Part shown: positions 1-13,179 of the stretch, piece by piece
Layout: each line of letters opens with the position of its first letter
How positions within the stretch are numbered: the first letter of the stretch is position 1
Origin: Diprion similis
Lineage: Eukaryota > Arthropoda > Insecta > Hymenoptera > Diprionidae
NCBI RefSeq assembly: GCF_021155765.1
Contig: NC_060109.1
Span: 1,885,001 to 1,949,000 of the forward strand
Direction: 5' to 3'
DNA: 64,000 bases
The notes under the pieces: generated by a model
The model's database searches: none
The model's input: only the letters and a program-made list of their open reading frames with translations
Told to the model about the DNA's origin: nothing
Made by a program: the position numbers and the translations under genes

Positions 1-794
1 GAATTTCTTTATTTTTTATTCTTATTTGTTCTTCACATTCTAATAAACGAATGTTATTGGAAAAATATGCGCCGCAAGAGGTTACTGTAATCATGTTGAA
101 TTTATGCAAAAATGAGTTAATAAACTAGACAATAAATAAGGAAACTCATCAACATTGAATATCAGAATCCTTATTAGATCATTTACAAAAAGTAAAATAG
201 TGCATTCCAAAACGTCAAAAGTAGAAATTTCATACCTCAAAAACTATCAGAAATGTATATCTAATAAATATACAAAGTAGGTATCTATTTCGCCCTGAAA
301 AATGTCATAAAAAATGAGCAAAGAAAAAAAAAAAAAGAAAAAAGTGAGGTTTGTACGTTACTCGAGTTGGTAAGTACAGTATTATAATCAAACCAAAATC
401 TGAGTTCCTTTCTACGCTTGGTAAAATTGCTTAGTGGAGACAGAGATTATCGCTGTTTTTAAGGCCTGTCATAATACATAATACAATATGACAAATATTT
501 TTTGCTTGCTTTGACTCACCATTATTGAAAAGTTTTTGATGCAATCTCATGTTATGAAAAGAAAAATATTTAGATCAACGTTGTACACCTGTTTTGGATT
601 AAAATAGCATCGTAAATATTGACCACAACAATACGGAGTCGGTCAGAACTCTTACTAAGCCTTGCCAAGTGAAGCTGGGATCAGTTGAAACAGTATTTCA
701 AAGTCGGTAAGCCCGAAAGGTGGATATCGAGGATCCGGATTAAAAGCAGCTCCGCAGCTGAAGAATAGATTTTTCTTAAAAGTCTTTAAGAATA
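1..794. other. AT-rich upstream region, no gene seen
   Basis: I see no convincing coding exon here. The last 150 bases or so are less AT-rich and could be 5' UTR of the transporter that starts at 795. A GTAAG at 707-711 could end a noncoding first exon, but nothing proves it. Confidence 0.4.
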
Positions 795-2672
795 ATGACG
801 AATCTACAAATCACTGAGAATGACACCGTGCATCCTCTGAAGACTGGATATACAGAGGAAAACGAGGACACCGTAACCGGCAGTCCCTACAAGGTCCAGG
901 TTTTCAAAAGACGGTGGCTTCAGCTCTTCTTGTTTGCATTATGCGGCATGTGCAGCAGCTATCAATGGCCTCAATTCACGATCATCGGCCATATAATAAG
1001 TCGGTAAGATAATTTTTGAAAACCAAAAGCAGTGTTCTTGTTCTTTTGTTCATCGTAAGAATGTTGATGAGTCACTGTAATTCAAAACAAAAGCGAAATC
1101 AGTACTCAAGACCTTCCACTCGTTTTGCTTGTACAGAAATATTGAGTCCTCAGGTACTACGGCGTCTCTATCTCAGCTGTCGCGTCGACCAGCATCATGT
1201 TGATGGTAGCCTACTCAGTTTTCCTCTTCCCTGCCTTGTTTTTAATGGAACGGATTGGCATCAAGTGGTCAGTAGTGATAGGAGCTGTATTGACTTGTCT
1301 CGGAGCTTGGATTAAGGTCTTTGCGGCAGCCCCAGATCGGTTTCCGGTTTTGCTGATAGGCCAGGCCTTGGTCGCGATGAGCCAGGTTTTCATCTGTTCT
1401 GTTCCGGGAAAATTGGCAGCATTCTGGTTCGGGAAAGACCAACTCGCCCTCGCTACCGCCATTGGCTGCTACGCAGTTCACGTTGGCCTGTCAATCTGCT
1501 TTCTGACTGTTCCGATATTCGTTGGAAACCACGACGACGTCGAGGAAATTGGGCATACATTGTCCGTCATTTACTGGACACTCGCGATTGCATGTTCAGT
1601 TGTAACGTTAGCCGTACTTTTTCGTGAGTAGTCGCAATTCTCTGCCTAAGAAGACGTCGAGTTCTTTCCTTTACTGATCTTCTTTTTCCACAAGTTTTTC
1701 AGGACGAACCTCCCATGGCACCAAGCGAGTCGCGGGCGTTTCAAAAATCCGCCCATGAGTGTCTCGATAGAGGAGTTTTGGTGTCGTTCAAAAGGTTACT
1801 AACAAAGAACAGCAGCTTCATTATTCTTTGGAACACCTATGGTCTGATTGTTAGCATATTTTACTCAATGGCGACGATTTGGAATCCATTGTTCTTAACT
1901 CACTTCAAGGTAATGCTTCAGCGCACTCTGTATGTTCCTGCGGTACCTTTAGTTGTATTCAACTCTCTTTCAGAATTGCGAAGTTGATCTTGGAATAACC
2001 AGTGTGTTGAATTGCCTTCTGGGTACCATAGGTTCGGTAATCATCGCGTCAATTCTCGACAAAACTAAGAAATTCAGGTCAGTTGACCGTGGCCATGACA
2101 TGTAACGACTTGAAAAACTGTTACTATAGCGTTCAACAATTGCAGAGTCATCGCCATCACCGTGACCAGTTCAGCCGTACTTTTCGAAATACTTTTGGCT
2201 GTGACCTTAAACGTGGAAATTAAATGGATGGTTTATCTGTCCCTTTCGTTATTCGGGTAAATATATGACTGTGATTACACTAAAATTTCAACGATCATTG
2301 AATTATTTTATACTAAAGCTTCTCAATGTGACTACACGCAACTTTTTCTATTTCAGCATTGCTCAACTCAGTTTCAGCGCGATCGGATTTGAATTATGCG
2401 CTGAAGCGACTTACCCTGAACCCCAGGCAGTGTCCATGGGGATTTTGAGCATAGCAGGCCAACTATATGGAGCTATCGTAACTCCCATTATCCTGAAGGT
2501 GATAAACGTTTACGGGGATGCAGCTGGACACGTGGCCATGCTCGCAATTCTCAGTCTAGGAACTTTGTTGACAATATCGAATAAAATTGATCTGCATAGG
2601 CAAAGAGCCGAAGAACATGCCGCGCAATATAATGCACTGAGTCAAGGAATATTACATAAGATTGACAAGTGA
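795..2672 (+). CDS. FLVCR-family major facilitator transporter (choline/ethanolamine or heme type)
   Basis: Six exons join in frame: 795-1003, 1154-1623, 1695-1909, 1974-2077, 2146-2256 and 2357-2672, giving 474 aa. All introns are short GT-AG. The family signature is clear: an N-terminal Arg-Arg-Trp before TM1, the FQW-like 'YQWPQF' stretch, 'RYYGVS' rebuilt across intron 1, 'FQDEPP' after the sixth membrane segment (rebuilt across intron 2), the loop Asp-Lys-Thr motif, and 'ATYPEPQA' near TM10. About twelve hydrophobic segments are expected, which fits an MFS protein of the plasma membrane or organelles. FLVCR proteins are host transporters named after a virus receptor role in cats. Vertebrate members are reported to move choline, ethanolamine or heme; the substrate here cannot be read from the sequence. 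The tail after TM12 is short and charged. The start is the first ATG in frame and the N-terminus is cytosolic, without a signal peptide. The assignment to family is firm, the subfamily is not. Confidence 0.92.
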
Positions 2673-3945
2673 TATAGATTTGGTCAGCCTTTCTCCTTGA
2701 TTTTTTAAATTATACGTAACAACCCACAAAAGTAATTACTCGAAATTTCTGGGAGAGGACCGTTTCCACAAGTTCGTTTCTACAAGTGTCGATCAAATGA
2801 TTTAAATTAAATTAAATGAAAATGTATCAGAAACAATAGTTAATAACGTTGTTAATGGATATGATGGATAATTTGTAGTTGACAATGAACGGAACAATAT
2901 TATGTTTCATTTAAATATAAGATTCGTTAGTTAGTTATTCCTACTTAATCACAACCTAAAACTTTTATAACCTTTAAAAAAAAAAAAAAATATACATTAC
3001 CTTTTAATAATATTTAAGCTATATCAATACTTAACTCCTGTTATTATGTGAGCATATTTGTCGTATTTTAAAGCTAAATATGAGGTTTAGTTTACGTTCA
3101 CAGCCTCATGACAACAGTTCTTATCTCGAAAAAGAAATTCGTCGGGAAAGTTCATTATTTGACAACTTGAAAAATTATCCCGTCTATTTTGCTGTCTTTT
3201 ATGGAACTGACAGTTTATGGAAAGGTCTCTTCGGATTTATTATACTGTTAATATGATTACGATATTATAATATTACGTTATATACTTTGAAACGTATATC
3301 TTAGATATGTATTTTTATTGAAAAATAATTCGTATGTAATGTTTACTCACTGAAATCAGGATCCTATTCCAGTTCTAATTTGACCCTCGCTAAGCCTAAA
3401 AAATCACATTGAAAAAATATAAAAAATGGATTCGAAAGCGGTCTAGAGTCACTCTGTACGTATTTAAAAATAAGAGTCTACTTACTGTTTGCGTTTTGCG
3501 CGTCTATATAACGTGTGCAAAATTTTTTTATGGAACACCTCCTCTCGCGTTTGATCAAGGTTACAATTTCCTATCGCAACAGTAAGACTGCATTGGAAAA
3601 TTGTAAACATGCAAAGAAAAGTTGAGTTGCACTCCGTTGTGCCAGGACTGGACATTTTTTAGGTAGTAGATTAATATATTGTCTAATAAAAACAATAAGA
3701 ATATTTTGAAATTTTGTGCGCCACCGCTATTGGTTCAACTTTGTGTAATAAAAAGTGCATTTTTTTCAATTTTGAACAACCAAAACAACTAAAATGTAAT
3801 TATATTTGGCCATGTCTGGCCAGATCTAACAATACATACCTGGTAAAAGATTGTTTTGACGCTTACCTTGCTCGTACGTTTTCTTAACGCTGAGGTTGGG
3901 CCTGCAAGACGATTCGTCACAACTCCAATCGAGTTGAATTCTTAC
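2673..3945. other. 3' flank of the transporter, no gene seen
   Basis: AT-rich, with homopolymer runs (for example near 2978-2990). It probably includes the transporter 3' UTR. I find no conserved reading frame on either strand. Confidence 0.4.
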
Positions 3946-4065
3946 GTTTATTACTTTACGTTAATAATACTTTGTGTTTGTAATTCAAAATAAATGTCAA
4001 TGGAATTGTCCTTGTGTTTATTACTTTGTGTTAATAATTCAAAATAAATGTCAATGGAATCCCCA
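3946..4065. repeat. Two-copy direct repeat, period about 60 bp
   Basis: The stretch around 'TAATTCAAAATAAATGTCA' followed by ATGGAAT occurs twice in a row, near 3978-4003 and 4034-4062, with similar TTTATTACTTT sequence before each. It is a simple local duplication with no coding potential. Confidence 0.7.
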
Positions 4066-4794
4066 ATAGTTAAATACCTGCTGGTACTAGAGTGATACAG
4101 AAAAGCGTCTGAATTGGTTTGCAAAGAAATTCCGATGTCACAGAGCAAAATCGAATGAATATCCTATATTTATTCTACCCTAGTCCGATTCTGAATCTAT
4201 CACTCTCGGAGCTCTCTACTCGGCCGTGGCCTGTAGACGAATGAGCTCTATCTGTCCGCGAGGTCGTGTGTCATGCTCGGCGGTGGCGCCGCCTGGCGGA
4301 AGATGCCGTGAAACAAGGGGCCAATCCACAGGTCTTGCAACTCATGAAGAACAATCCAGGTGGCGCTGTGATCCAGGGGTACATAAACATAACCTACATC
4401 GTGCATGTGACTGATGTACTGCATGTTGGTGTTGTTCACATTTTCTATAATATAATGTATCCCTCGATACATTAGAGTGACGTCAGTGGCTTGGCACGTT
4501 GGGAGGCCCATGTCGAAACCCACATTTGCAAGACCCAATAGAAATGTTTTAATATCGTCTTACTTGACCTGATTTGGTTTTATATGACCCCATATGGATA
4601 TATGTACCCTGTTTTTGTTATGTATTTCTATATAGGAAAATTTTCACCAGAATTGCACTTTGATATCGATAAATCGGATAACATACTAAAACAAAATCTA
4701 AGCATCCACAGCTATGTCCGGCTACGTATGGATCCAGAATCTTTTTTCCAACACATGCACGTTTATTTATTTCTTAGACTTTTTAGGTTCAGTA
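4066..4794. other. Intergenic, no supported gene
   Basis: Reading frames of 60-120 codons are open on both strands between about 4230 and 4540, where base composition is less AT-rich. None has a recognisable domain, and the two strands compete with no codon signal favouring one. I call no gene. Confidence 0.3.
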
Positions 4795-4900
4795 AGAGTT
4801 GGACTCACAGAAGGGAAGAAATCGATCGAGGCTGTGGCCTTCAGGACACCGAAAACCCGAAAAAAATCTACGACGAAATTATATTACGGAACCATGTAAG
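4795..4900 (+). pseudogene. Fossil of a glucosylceramidase C-terminal exon
   Basis: The plus-strand frame here reads Ser-Val-Arg-Val-x-Leu, then after a short gap Ser-Ile-x-x-Val-Ala-Phe-x-Thr-Pro. This is the same pattern, with the same spacing, as residues encoded near 10720-10790 in the intact glucosylceramidase 6 kb downstream. It also matches the family's SQRVGL...DAVAL region in the C-terminal beta domain. I found no flanking catalytic exons (no NEP or nucleophile motif) in 4000-7300. The segment looks like a remnant of a same-strand tandem paralogue, not a working exon. The similarity covers only about 22 residues, so a chance match is not excluded. Confidence 0.55.
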
Positions 4901-7367
4901 CCGGGTGATTATCTATAGAATAGTATATTGGTGTAACAACAACAATGAAAATTGAGTGATTTTTAACGAGTGTGAAGTTTGCAACGATTTCATAGCATAC
5001 GCCATGTTTTCCAATACTTCTGAAGGAAAGTTTGATGTAAAGAGCAGCAAAGATGGCACCGATAACGTGCGAAGTTGAGACATTCGAAAATGCGCATTCG
5101 CTGAAGAAAACCTGGTATGGATATTTGCGCAGTCCGGTTGTGCGCATGCGCTAACCTCGTTATACTGCAATGATCGGCAACAATGGTACACATAGACTCT
5201 ACAATGACTACTATTATTATGATTGTAAATAATATCCCTGTATTTCTCTACTTATTGTTACTACTTTTTTCTAGGTACAATTCCCATCAAGATAACAATT
5301 TTTTAATTTATGTACAGGGATAACGCAAGCATGAGAATTTTGTACGAGTAAACATGGTTCAAAGGAATAAAAATGTCCAAGTTGTAAATTAAGAAATTGC
5401 TGCTTGTGGGAAGCTTATTTGGAGTATTAGCGCATTGCTTTAATCATGGTCCTTCAGTACCACCATCGTTGTTCCAGCAATCAAAAATTAAACTAACTTT
5501 GTACTTTCAATGTAACGAGACATGACATCCTTTTCAACATTTCTAGATCACAAGTGTTTCGTAATATAACGGCAAGACCAATAATAGTTTGAGAAAGCCA
5601 TGAGAACCGGTAAAAGCATTTCACGCTGCTTTTGTGGGTTTACGGTTAAGTCTTGTCATTGATTATGAAATGTGCTATGCTACCTGAACATACAAGTACA
5701 GGTATGTTGAGTGATGCACGAATTTTCAACATATGTTGTACTTTTCATTCGTATCAGTAAGGTCAAAAAAATTGTCAATTTCATACGTCATAACCACATA
5801 ACTCACATCAGGTATTTGGTACTAACGTTTTTTACACTTCGTACCCAGTTAATCACTCATCCGTTAAGTGTCACCATTTACTAACAGTGAACTTGAAATA
5901 TAGCTAAAACGTGCTGTTTTATACCGCAAAACTCACTCTCAATCCGGAAAAACCAGGAAAATCTGGGAATTTTCCGGTAAAACGTCGTGATAACTCTTGT
6001 ATGAGCAAAATATCAAAATTTATAAACGATGACGTGGGTATAAGTGAATAATTTTGTCTAAGTATGAATGGAAATGAAACGTGACTCCGACAAAATTTAG
6101 TTTAACAGAAAATACGATAAGGACTATATAAAAAAAACGTCCAACAAAATATGTCACAGAATTGATAGTCATTATGACAGAATTTCATGATATAGATGTA
6201 AGCTGCTGCGATTTGAGGTAGCATAAAACGCAATAAATTATTTGACTCTGCGTTTTGAAAATATGCCAAATCACTGACAACGTAAATGGTATGAAGTTTT
6301 GCTTTTTCTGTAATCGCTGACATAATCGTGAATTGTAAAGCCAACATTTGCAATTTACTAGTGTGAAATGATCTGAAATCGAGTTTAGTGGTAAAAATAA
6401 TAGACCCAGTAACTCAATATTAGAAATTTGGAAGTCGCTATTAATTACAGCGGAGAATGATTTCACTTCACATATATAGTGAGTGTGTGCGTTATAACTT
6501 TGACGTTTTATTCTACTTTCTGCATTGTAAAAGTTAGTCTCAACATACTTTCTACCACATTTTATATTCATGGCATACAATCTAGCAGAGAACATCAACA
6601 TTTCTCCTCCTCTTGTATTATTACATTCATTACTCACGTTGCAGCGCATGTAATTTTACTTTACTAAGGCTTGGACAAACTAGAGACTTGGGATTACAAA
6701 CTTCAAGATCACTTTTCATCGTAAATGAAACATCAGATGTACTAGATAAAAAATCATAGCATATTTAATAATTCGTGATTTAGTAATTTTTTTTTTTTTT
6801 AACTTCACAAGATAAATCATGCAACAAATTACATGGGATCACTCGTGCACTTACGTGGGAAAAATTGTCTTCCCGTACGAAGAACCGCGGTGATTTTGTG
6901 GAGACGTTTTATCTTCTCTCGTCATTCATGATTATCATTTAACGAGAGTGATAGCTGTTGGCTCGTGAGCAAATAGCACGGTTCCGTGCAGCCATGGAAT
7001 TGCTATGGGAGAGAGCCGCCACTGATGACGAATAGAGCTGGACAGCAGCGATAATCGAGGAAGCCGATAAACAGTCGACTTTCAACGGTTGTGCGGTTTG
7101 GATGGAGCAGCTTGACTGGCTGCAAGATTTGCTGTGCAACACGTGTGTCCGAAGCCGAATTCTTGTTAAAATTTCTTTCACATCCACCGACCTCGACAAC
7201 CAACCAATTGACTTTGATAAGAGAGGCGTTAAGTGATCGTTGAGATGCCCGTTTGATCTGTATGATCTATTTATAGTGACATCTTGCAGTGAATCGTGCA
7301 AATTTTCGTGCAAACCTTCTGCTCTTGGGTCATCGCTGACAATAAGACAGAATCAAGAGACTGCATT
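4901..7367. other. Intergenic and probable 5' UTR of the glucosylceramidase gene
   Basis: I see no conserved gene. About 6940-7367 is richer in GC and lies directly before the GBA start codon, so it is probably promoter and 5' UTR. A 124-codon frame on the minus strand (6939-7313) covers the same bases but shows no domain; I treat it as chance. Confidence 0.4.
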
Positions 7368-10300
7368 ATGCAACGATTCTATCTCCTGCTGATATTGTGG
7401 ATATATGCAGGTATTTTCAACGGGAAATGTTTAAATTATTTCAACTTTATCAATGAGAAAGCATTTATTAAAATTAATTCGTTATGCTTGTCACGTTTAA
7501 ATCGAACGTGTCTGATGTCGGAACCAAAAATGTATTAATAATGAATTCTGATAATACAACACGTTTTTGCATTACATAGTTAAAACAAATTTGGTCAACT
7601 TTACCAAATTGCAGAAATAAATATTGTTTTGACCATAATCGTGTTCCTCTTGTGCGTTGAATAGAAGTATCCTGAATATAAAATTTCTTTCAGGGAACGT
7701 ATTGATTTCGTTGATTTTCATTGTCTTGTACACACAAAACTGGACGAATTACTTCGAGCGAGAAATAATAGTTTTAACTGTTCATATAACAGCAATTTAT
7801 CTCATTGAAATGAAGTTTTCCGTCACTTTTGTTGACTTTGAGAAAGAGTTTCTTATCACGTGATTAAAGGGATTCATCAAATACCGAGAAATAAACCGAG
7901 TACACATTTTGACATGGCATATATATGAATATAATCATATGTTGTTGTATTACATAACAGATTGTATTATATAATATAGACAAATATCATATTTAACAAC
8001 ATTTCTTACCACGTTTAGGCTCATACGTAATCATCCTTCACACAATACTTACTTATACACAGATTGTTTACAACAACTTAGATAACAATTTCATCACATT
8101 TTGTCAATGTTCGCGTATTACGTTACAACTCAATATCGTACGGTTCATCCTACGACAATCATCAATAACAAAAAGAGTCCAACGAATCTTGTTACAGTAA
8201 TTATAAGTCATAATGTAAATTTTTTTATACATTATCCATCAATATTGACATCGTTATCGATCTGTGTTTCAATATTGCAAACTAAATGTTATCTTCTGAG
8301 TCTAAGAGAAAGTAATTGTTCATAATTTGAACTTTACGTTACTTTCAGCTCCACCTTGGGATCTTAATGAAGAGGGTCTACCGAACTAACGAACTCACGT
8401 TGACCATTCAAATCTTCTGTATTCGCAGCGGAATCTCTTCCCTGCGTACCTCGAGATTTCGGAAATGGAGGAACAGTGTGCGTCTGCAACGCGACTTACT
8501 GCGACAGTACACGAGAGCTCGAAATACCGGAAAAAGGTTCGTTCGTCCGATACACCTCGAGCAAAGACGGCTTGAGATTGGATCCAACGAAGGGTGCTTT
8601 CACCAACGAATCAGCAACCGCTGACGTTACTCTTCACCTGGATCTTCACACAACTTTTCAAAGTATTCATGGATTTGGAGGTGCTTTTACCGACGCGGCG
8701 GGCATCAACATAAAGTCATTGAGAAATGCTACGGCGGAATATATACTGAGGTACTTCGCACTGTTATTGTTGTATTTGAAACACAACAGTTACCTTTTGA
8801 CTTTTGTCCTTTTTATTAATATACTTCTACGATGGCAGGTTATGCAAATAGAAAAAAATGGGTGATCACATTCATACCTTCCAGAGGTTCAATTTCGGAA
8901 CCTTCCATTTTTTTTGTTGTCCGTTTCACGGGGAGTGACCCAGAATGCAAAATGGCTTAATAAACTAATTTCCCATCATGCAGATAGAAATTAATGAGTA
9001 GAACGCATTTTCTTCTAATTGTGAGACGAACTCACGTGGACCGGTTTCTTAGAAACTCTCCCGAACTAAGAAAGAACAACAAGTTCGTGAAACTTGTGAC
9101 GTACTACAGAGATTTTTAACGAAGTTATATCTGGGTCGGTTGGTATCGTCGATGAATAATCGTAAAAGCTATTACATTTAAGTTCTTCAGTGCTTATCCA
9201 AGTTCACGATAACCGAACTTTCCACAAAATGAATCTCCAAGCCTCCGCATGAAGACTCTGCAAATGAGTCATTAGCACCTTTCATCGTGTTTTGGATTTA
9301 ATCAGGCAACAGTCGAGTGGCTTAAAAAAATCCTCAAATTTTCAGGTCATACTTCAGCGAGGAAGGAAGTAGATACAACTTGGGTCGTGTTCCCATCGCT
9401 GGGTCTGACTTCTCCACACGAGAATATACTTACGATGACTACAAGGGTGACACGCAACTTCAGAACTTTTCCCTGACTGAGGATGATCTGAAGTACAAAA
9501 TTCCAATGATGCAAGAGGCTCTTAGAATGAATCCGGACCTAAAATTTTTAGCAGCTTCATGGACTGCTCCGCCTTGGATGAAGACGAATAATGCTTACAC
9601 GGGTTTCGGTGAGTCCGTCTTTCGTTTAGTTGAACAAACCCTGTAGTTCAAGCTCAGTAAAGGACCATTCATAAAACACGTAATTTCCGGTACCAGCACC
9701 AGTCATGGGATGTCACAGATGGGGAGGGAGGGAGCTAAAATATTTATGAAATCTGCCTCATGTATTTTATGAATGGCCTCCAATGTATCGATGGATATCA
9801 TACCTCATAACTCAATTTTGTACTTGGTAACTAAATTCCGCAGGATTTCTCCGTGAAGAGTACTACCAGGTGTACGCTGAATATATTGTGAAATTTATGG
9901 ATCTGTACAAAGGCTATGGGCTCGATATGTGGGCGATGTCGACAGGTAATGAACCGTCTAACGGCATCATACCAGTGACCGGTTTCAACAGCATGGGGTG
10001 GACACCTAGTGGCATGGGAAAATGGGTTGCGAACAACCTCGGCCCTACGATTAGTAGATCCAAGCACAAAGATACTGTCATTTTGGCTTACGACGACCAG
10101 ACGTTTGGCCTGCCCTGGTACGTCTCTGACATGTTTAGCAACAAGGTGGCAAAAAATTATACAGCTGGTATTGCCTTTCATTGGTACTGGGACAATATTG
10201 TACCGTCTTGGGTAATCGACCGAACCCGTTATCATTTTCCTGAAAAGTTCTTGATCATGACCGAGGCCTCAGTTGGTAAGTCATATCATTTTCAATCTAC

Positions 10301-11020
10301 GTGTTAATGCATGCTAGATATTTTACGATCCGTCTACACCAAGTATCATTTGCTCGTACAGGAGATAAACCATGGCAATTCAAAAAAGTCGACTTAGGAG
10401 CATGGAGTCGAGGGGAAATGTACATTACGGACATCATGGAAGTGAGTATGGTTTCCGTAAGCAGGCATGGCGAAAAGAGAGTATTCCCTTGTGAATGTAA
10501 TGATGGAAACTCTTTTGAAATGGATTTATTTGTCTTGAAGAATCTACAGCATTGGGTGACTGGTTGGGTGGACTGGAATCTAGCTCTCGATCAGCAAGGT
10601 GGTCCCAATTGGAAGAGGAACTTTGTGGATGCTGCGATTATCGTAAACGCTAAGAATGACGAGTTTTATAAGCAGCCAATGTTCTACGCTTTAGCCCACT
10701 TCAGCAAATTCATTCCACGAAAATCTGTCAGAGTGAAGCTTAGTCAGGAAGGATCATCTATAAATTCTGTCGCCTTCAAGACTCCGCAAAATAGGATTGT
10801 TATAGTTCTGTACAATCCGTGAGTTCAAATGATAATTTCTCGTTATGGTTTAGAATTAATTATGATTAATATTTTTTGAACACTGTGTGATCGGTCAATA
10901 AAAATCATTTCTCGTTTTAGACTTACCAAAAAGCAGCATGCAGTTATCCGTGACCAAGAAAGAGGAAACATCGACCTGCAGCTACCACCGAAATCGATTC
11001 ACACCATTGTGTATAAGTGA
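7368..11020 (+). CDS. GBA1: Lysosomal glucosylceramidase (GBA, GH30 family)
   Basis: Seven exons join in frame: 7368-7410, 8429-8750, 9346-9608, 9844-10275, 10362-10441, 10541-10818 and 10921-11020, giving 505 aa, close to the family's usual length. The enzyme hydrolyses glucosylceramide to glucose and ceramide in the lysosome. Exon 1 encodes only a hydrophobic signal peptide (MQRFYLLLILW...). The mature start follows at once, with the conserved Cys-rich 'VCVCNATYCD' block, then 'GFGGAFTDAA', 'SYFSEEG' and 'RVPIAGSDFS'. The catalytic acid/base Glu is E246 in 'STGNEPS', the nucleophile Glu is E350 in 'TEASVG'; their spacing of 104 fits the human enzyme's 105. Next come 'WNLAL', 'GGPNW' and 'FYKQPMFY', then the C-terminal beta strands ending 'HTIVYK'. 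Several Asn-X-Ser/Thr glycosylation sites are present. Intron 5 is short and unusual (see findings). An AATAAA lies at 11242. Confidence 0.96.
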
Positions 11021-11990
11021 TCGCACACGGTAATCGCTTGATCACTTCTAAACAATTGCTTAGATGTTACTCACTTGATTTGGGGTAAAGATGAAAAATA
11101 GAAGTATTCAGTATAATAGCATTGGAAATTTTTTATGATGAATTTCTTTGACTTCATTCTGTGTCCTCAAACCTTCTGTCAAAATGAGTTTTATCTTCGA
11201 GCAAAAAGCAAATTAGCAGCTACTTGAAAACAACTGAAACAAATAAAAAAAGAACTACTGGAATCTTTTCTCAGTGATAATTTCTATACAAACTTTTCAA
11301 AATAATTTCACCAAACCCCACAAGAGTTCGTGAACCCCCATCGACCGTTACGTACTGAAAAGTTCATTATTCTGGGAATCTCTTTTCAGAAAAAATTCCG
11401 AAAATTTAATCCACGAGTTTTCATTGTATTTCGAAGAAGATATTACTTGTGCTACAAAAATGAATCATTCAACTTACTGTACGCGACTTGGATCAAAAAG
11501 ATTTTCCAAGATAATAGCCATTTATAATATTCCATTGCATTCACGAAATTATAGTCTCACCAAACCCCCAATACCGAGCGATACGATGTTACAAGTCAAA
11601 AATCAATGTAAAATATTCACCGATTTATTTCTTACATTTGCAAATTCTTCAGCATTGTTTCCGATATTCTTTTCGAACGTCATTAGTATGATGTGTCACG
11701 CAGACCGTTTGCTTATGAAATTGAATCGTATGACGCACTGCTACGTTACGTTATTATCGACCGCGTGCAAGCGATCAACACGAGCTCTCTTCTCCTATCT
11801 CCTTGAACTTCTCGAGTGGATTTATTTTCAACCTGATATCTTAAATAAAAGCTCTTCAAATCTATAAACGTATAAAACTTGTCAATTGTAGAATTTCACC
11901 CTGAGATGAGAGGATATTTGAGGAGAATTTTGCCGGTAGGCCAAAGTCTTCTCTGTGCAGTAAAAGATAGTGCATCGGTTCGCATGCGTT
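11021..11990. other. GBA 3' flank, no gene seen
   Basis: It contains the putative polyadenylation signal at 11242-11247. Beyond that, only unremarkable AT-rich DNA. The open frames at 11330-11867 on the plus strand have no domain and poor codon character. Confidence 0.4.
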
Positions 11991-11993
11991 TAT

Positions 11994-12385
11994 TTATTTT
12001 TAAGGCATGGACATTGAAAAGTCCACTTTTTGTGGCAGTTGTCGTTCCGTAAAGTGACGATTTATACGGCAGCGAACAAAGTTGCGGAATAAAGTGTTTA
12101 TTCCGCAGTTTTGATGCGCAGCTCGAAGTGCGCATCCCAAACTGCCGAATAAAGTAGCTTCATCGAACAGATCGCGACATAACCTCACTCTTCGTTTTGC
12201 TTTTCAATGCGCATACCGTGAAAAATATCGTAAAATATTGTGGCATGGCCGTAAACCGTTTTTTGGCTCGGATAATTTCAATACTCGCTTCCGGCTCGTT
12301 TCCGGCTCGCCTTCAGCGCGTCCTGAAATCTCTTTCCTTGCCAAAAAAACAGGCGGTTTACGGGCATGCCACATAAATAGCTATT
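11994..12385 (-). mobile_element. Composite double-foldback MITE, copy 1
   Basis: A non-autonomous element of about 385 bp, found four times in this window (also 25500-25872, 29896-30280 and 54688-55065). It is made of two adjacent palindromic modules. One is bounded by inverted ends of the type TACGGCATGGGCATTGAAAAG, the other by TGGCATGCCCGTAAACCG. The first module also holds an inner palindrome around TTTATTCCGCA. There is no coding sequence. This copy lies in reverse relative to the copies at 25.5 and 29.9 kb. Confidence 0.8.
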
Positions 12386-12699
12386 ATTTGTTCTTTTAAT
12401 GAACTTGGTGCGATTGGCAACCGTCGATCTTGAAATATGTAACACATATGATCTTTTTTTTGAAGCGTCTGATGAACGATATGGACTACGGTATGGCGTT
12501 TATTGAAATATGTTTATGTACTGTCAAGCTTGTAAGTATCTTAATGTACGTATGTAAACATGAGCAGTATGCATGACAGCACAAAGTTAAATGCTCTGTA
12601 TTTGCCGCCAGCGTTTCTTTGTCTTCGAACTATTCAAACATCACACAAAATGTTGAACAAACGTACGCCAGACGCTTTAAATAAACGTATGTGGATCTG

Positions 12700-13020
12700 G
12701 GTATGTAAGATCACACGTCCCTTATGAGTCAGACGTTTTCAATTCCATTGATCAACATCCCACATGAGACATAACCAGCCCAATACTTGTTTTCAAAAGT
12801 AGCTGCAGTCAGAATTCAAGAGTCACAAGCATGAGTTTCTTCCAAAAGCATGTCAAGTTCGCTTGAGTTTCGCCTTGTTGATTGGAAGTAAAGGCATCCG
12901 GGTAAGAGATCAAACGTCACTTATAAGTCAGACGTGTTCAGTCCAATTGATCAATATCCCACATGAGACATAAGTAGCCCAATACTTGTTTCCAAAAGTA
13001 GCTGCAGTCGGATTTCGGAC
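12700..13020. repeat. Two-copy direct repeat, period about 192 bp
   Basis: About 115 bp at 12706-12822 recurs at 12898-13014. Shared landmarks are AGTCAGACGT, a TTGATCAA core, 'CCCACATGAGACATAA' and 'AAAAGTAGCTGCAGTC'. No open frame is shared by both copies. Confidence 0.75.
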
Positions 13021-13179
13021 CGAGTGAAATATTCCAACGAAACCCACAGGACCGAGAGACGTTGGCCATCTGACCTTGTTGTATAAATCTGGTTGTGATC
13101 TAAGTAGACAACGTATCAATAATTTAAGGAAGGTAGGCACCAAGTGCGTTCAAGTATAGTAAACGAACGAGTCCTTCTG

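Noticed and set aside
795-2672. Viral origin suggested by the family name FLVCR
   Set aside because: The family is a cellular membrane transporter used as a receptor by a cat virus; the gene has normal host introns and no viral feature.
6939-7313. 124-codon minus-strand frame upstream of GBA
   Set aside because: It overlaps the probable GBA 5' UTR and promoter, Ser-rich low-complexity translation, no domain.
8349-8390. Alternative acceptor in GBA intron 1 (CAG before CTCCACC)
   Set aside because: It would put a stop 14 codons later in the required phase. The acceptor at 8428 gives the conserved mature N-terminus.
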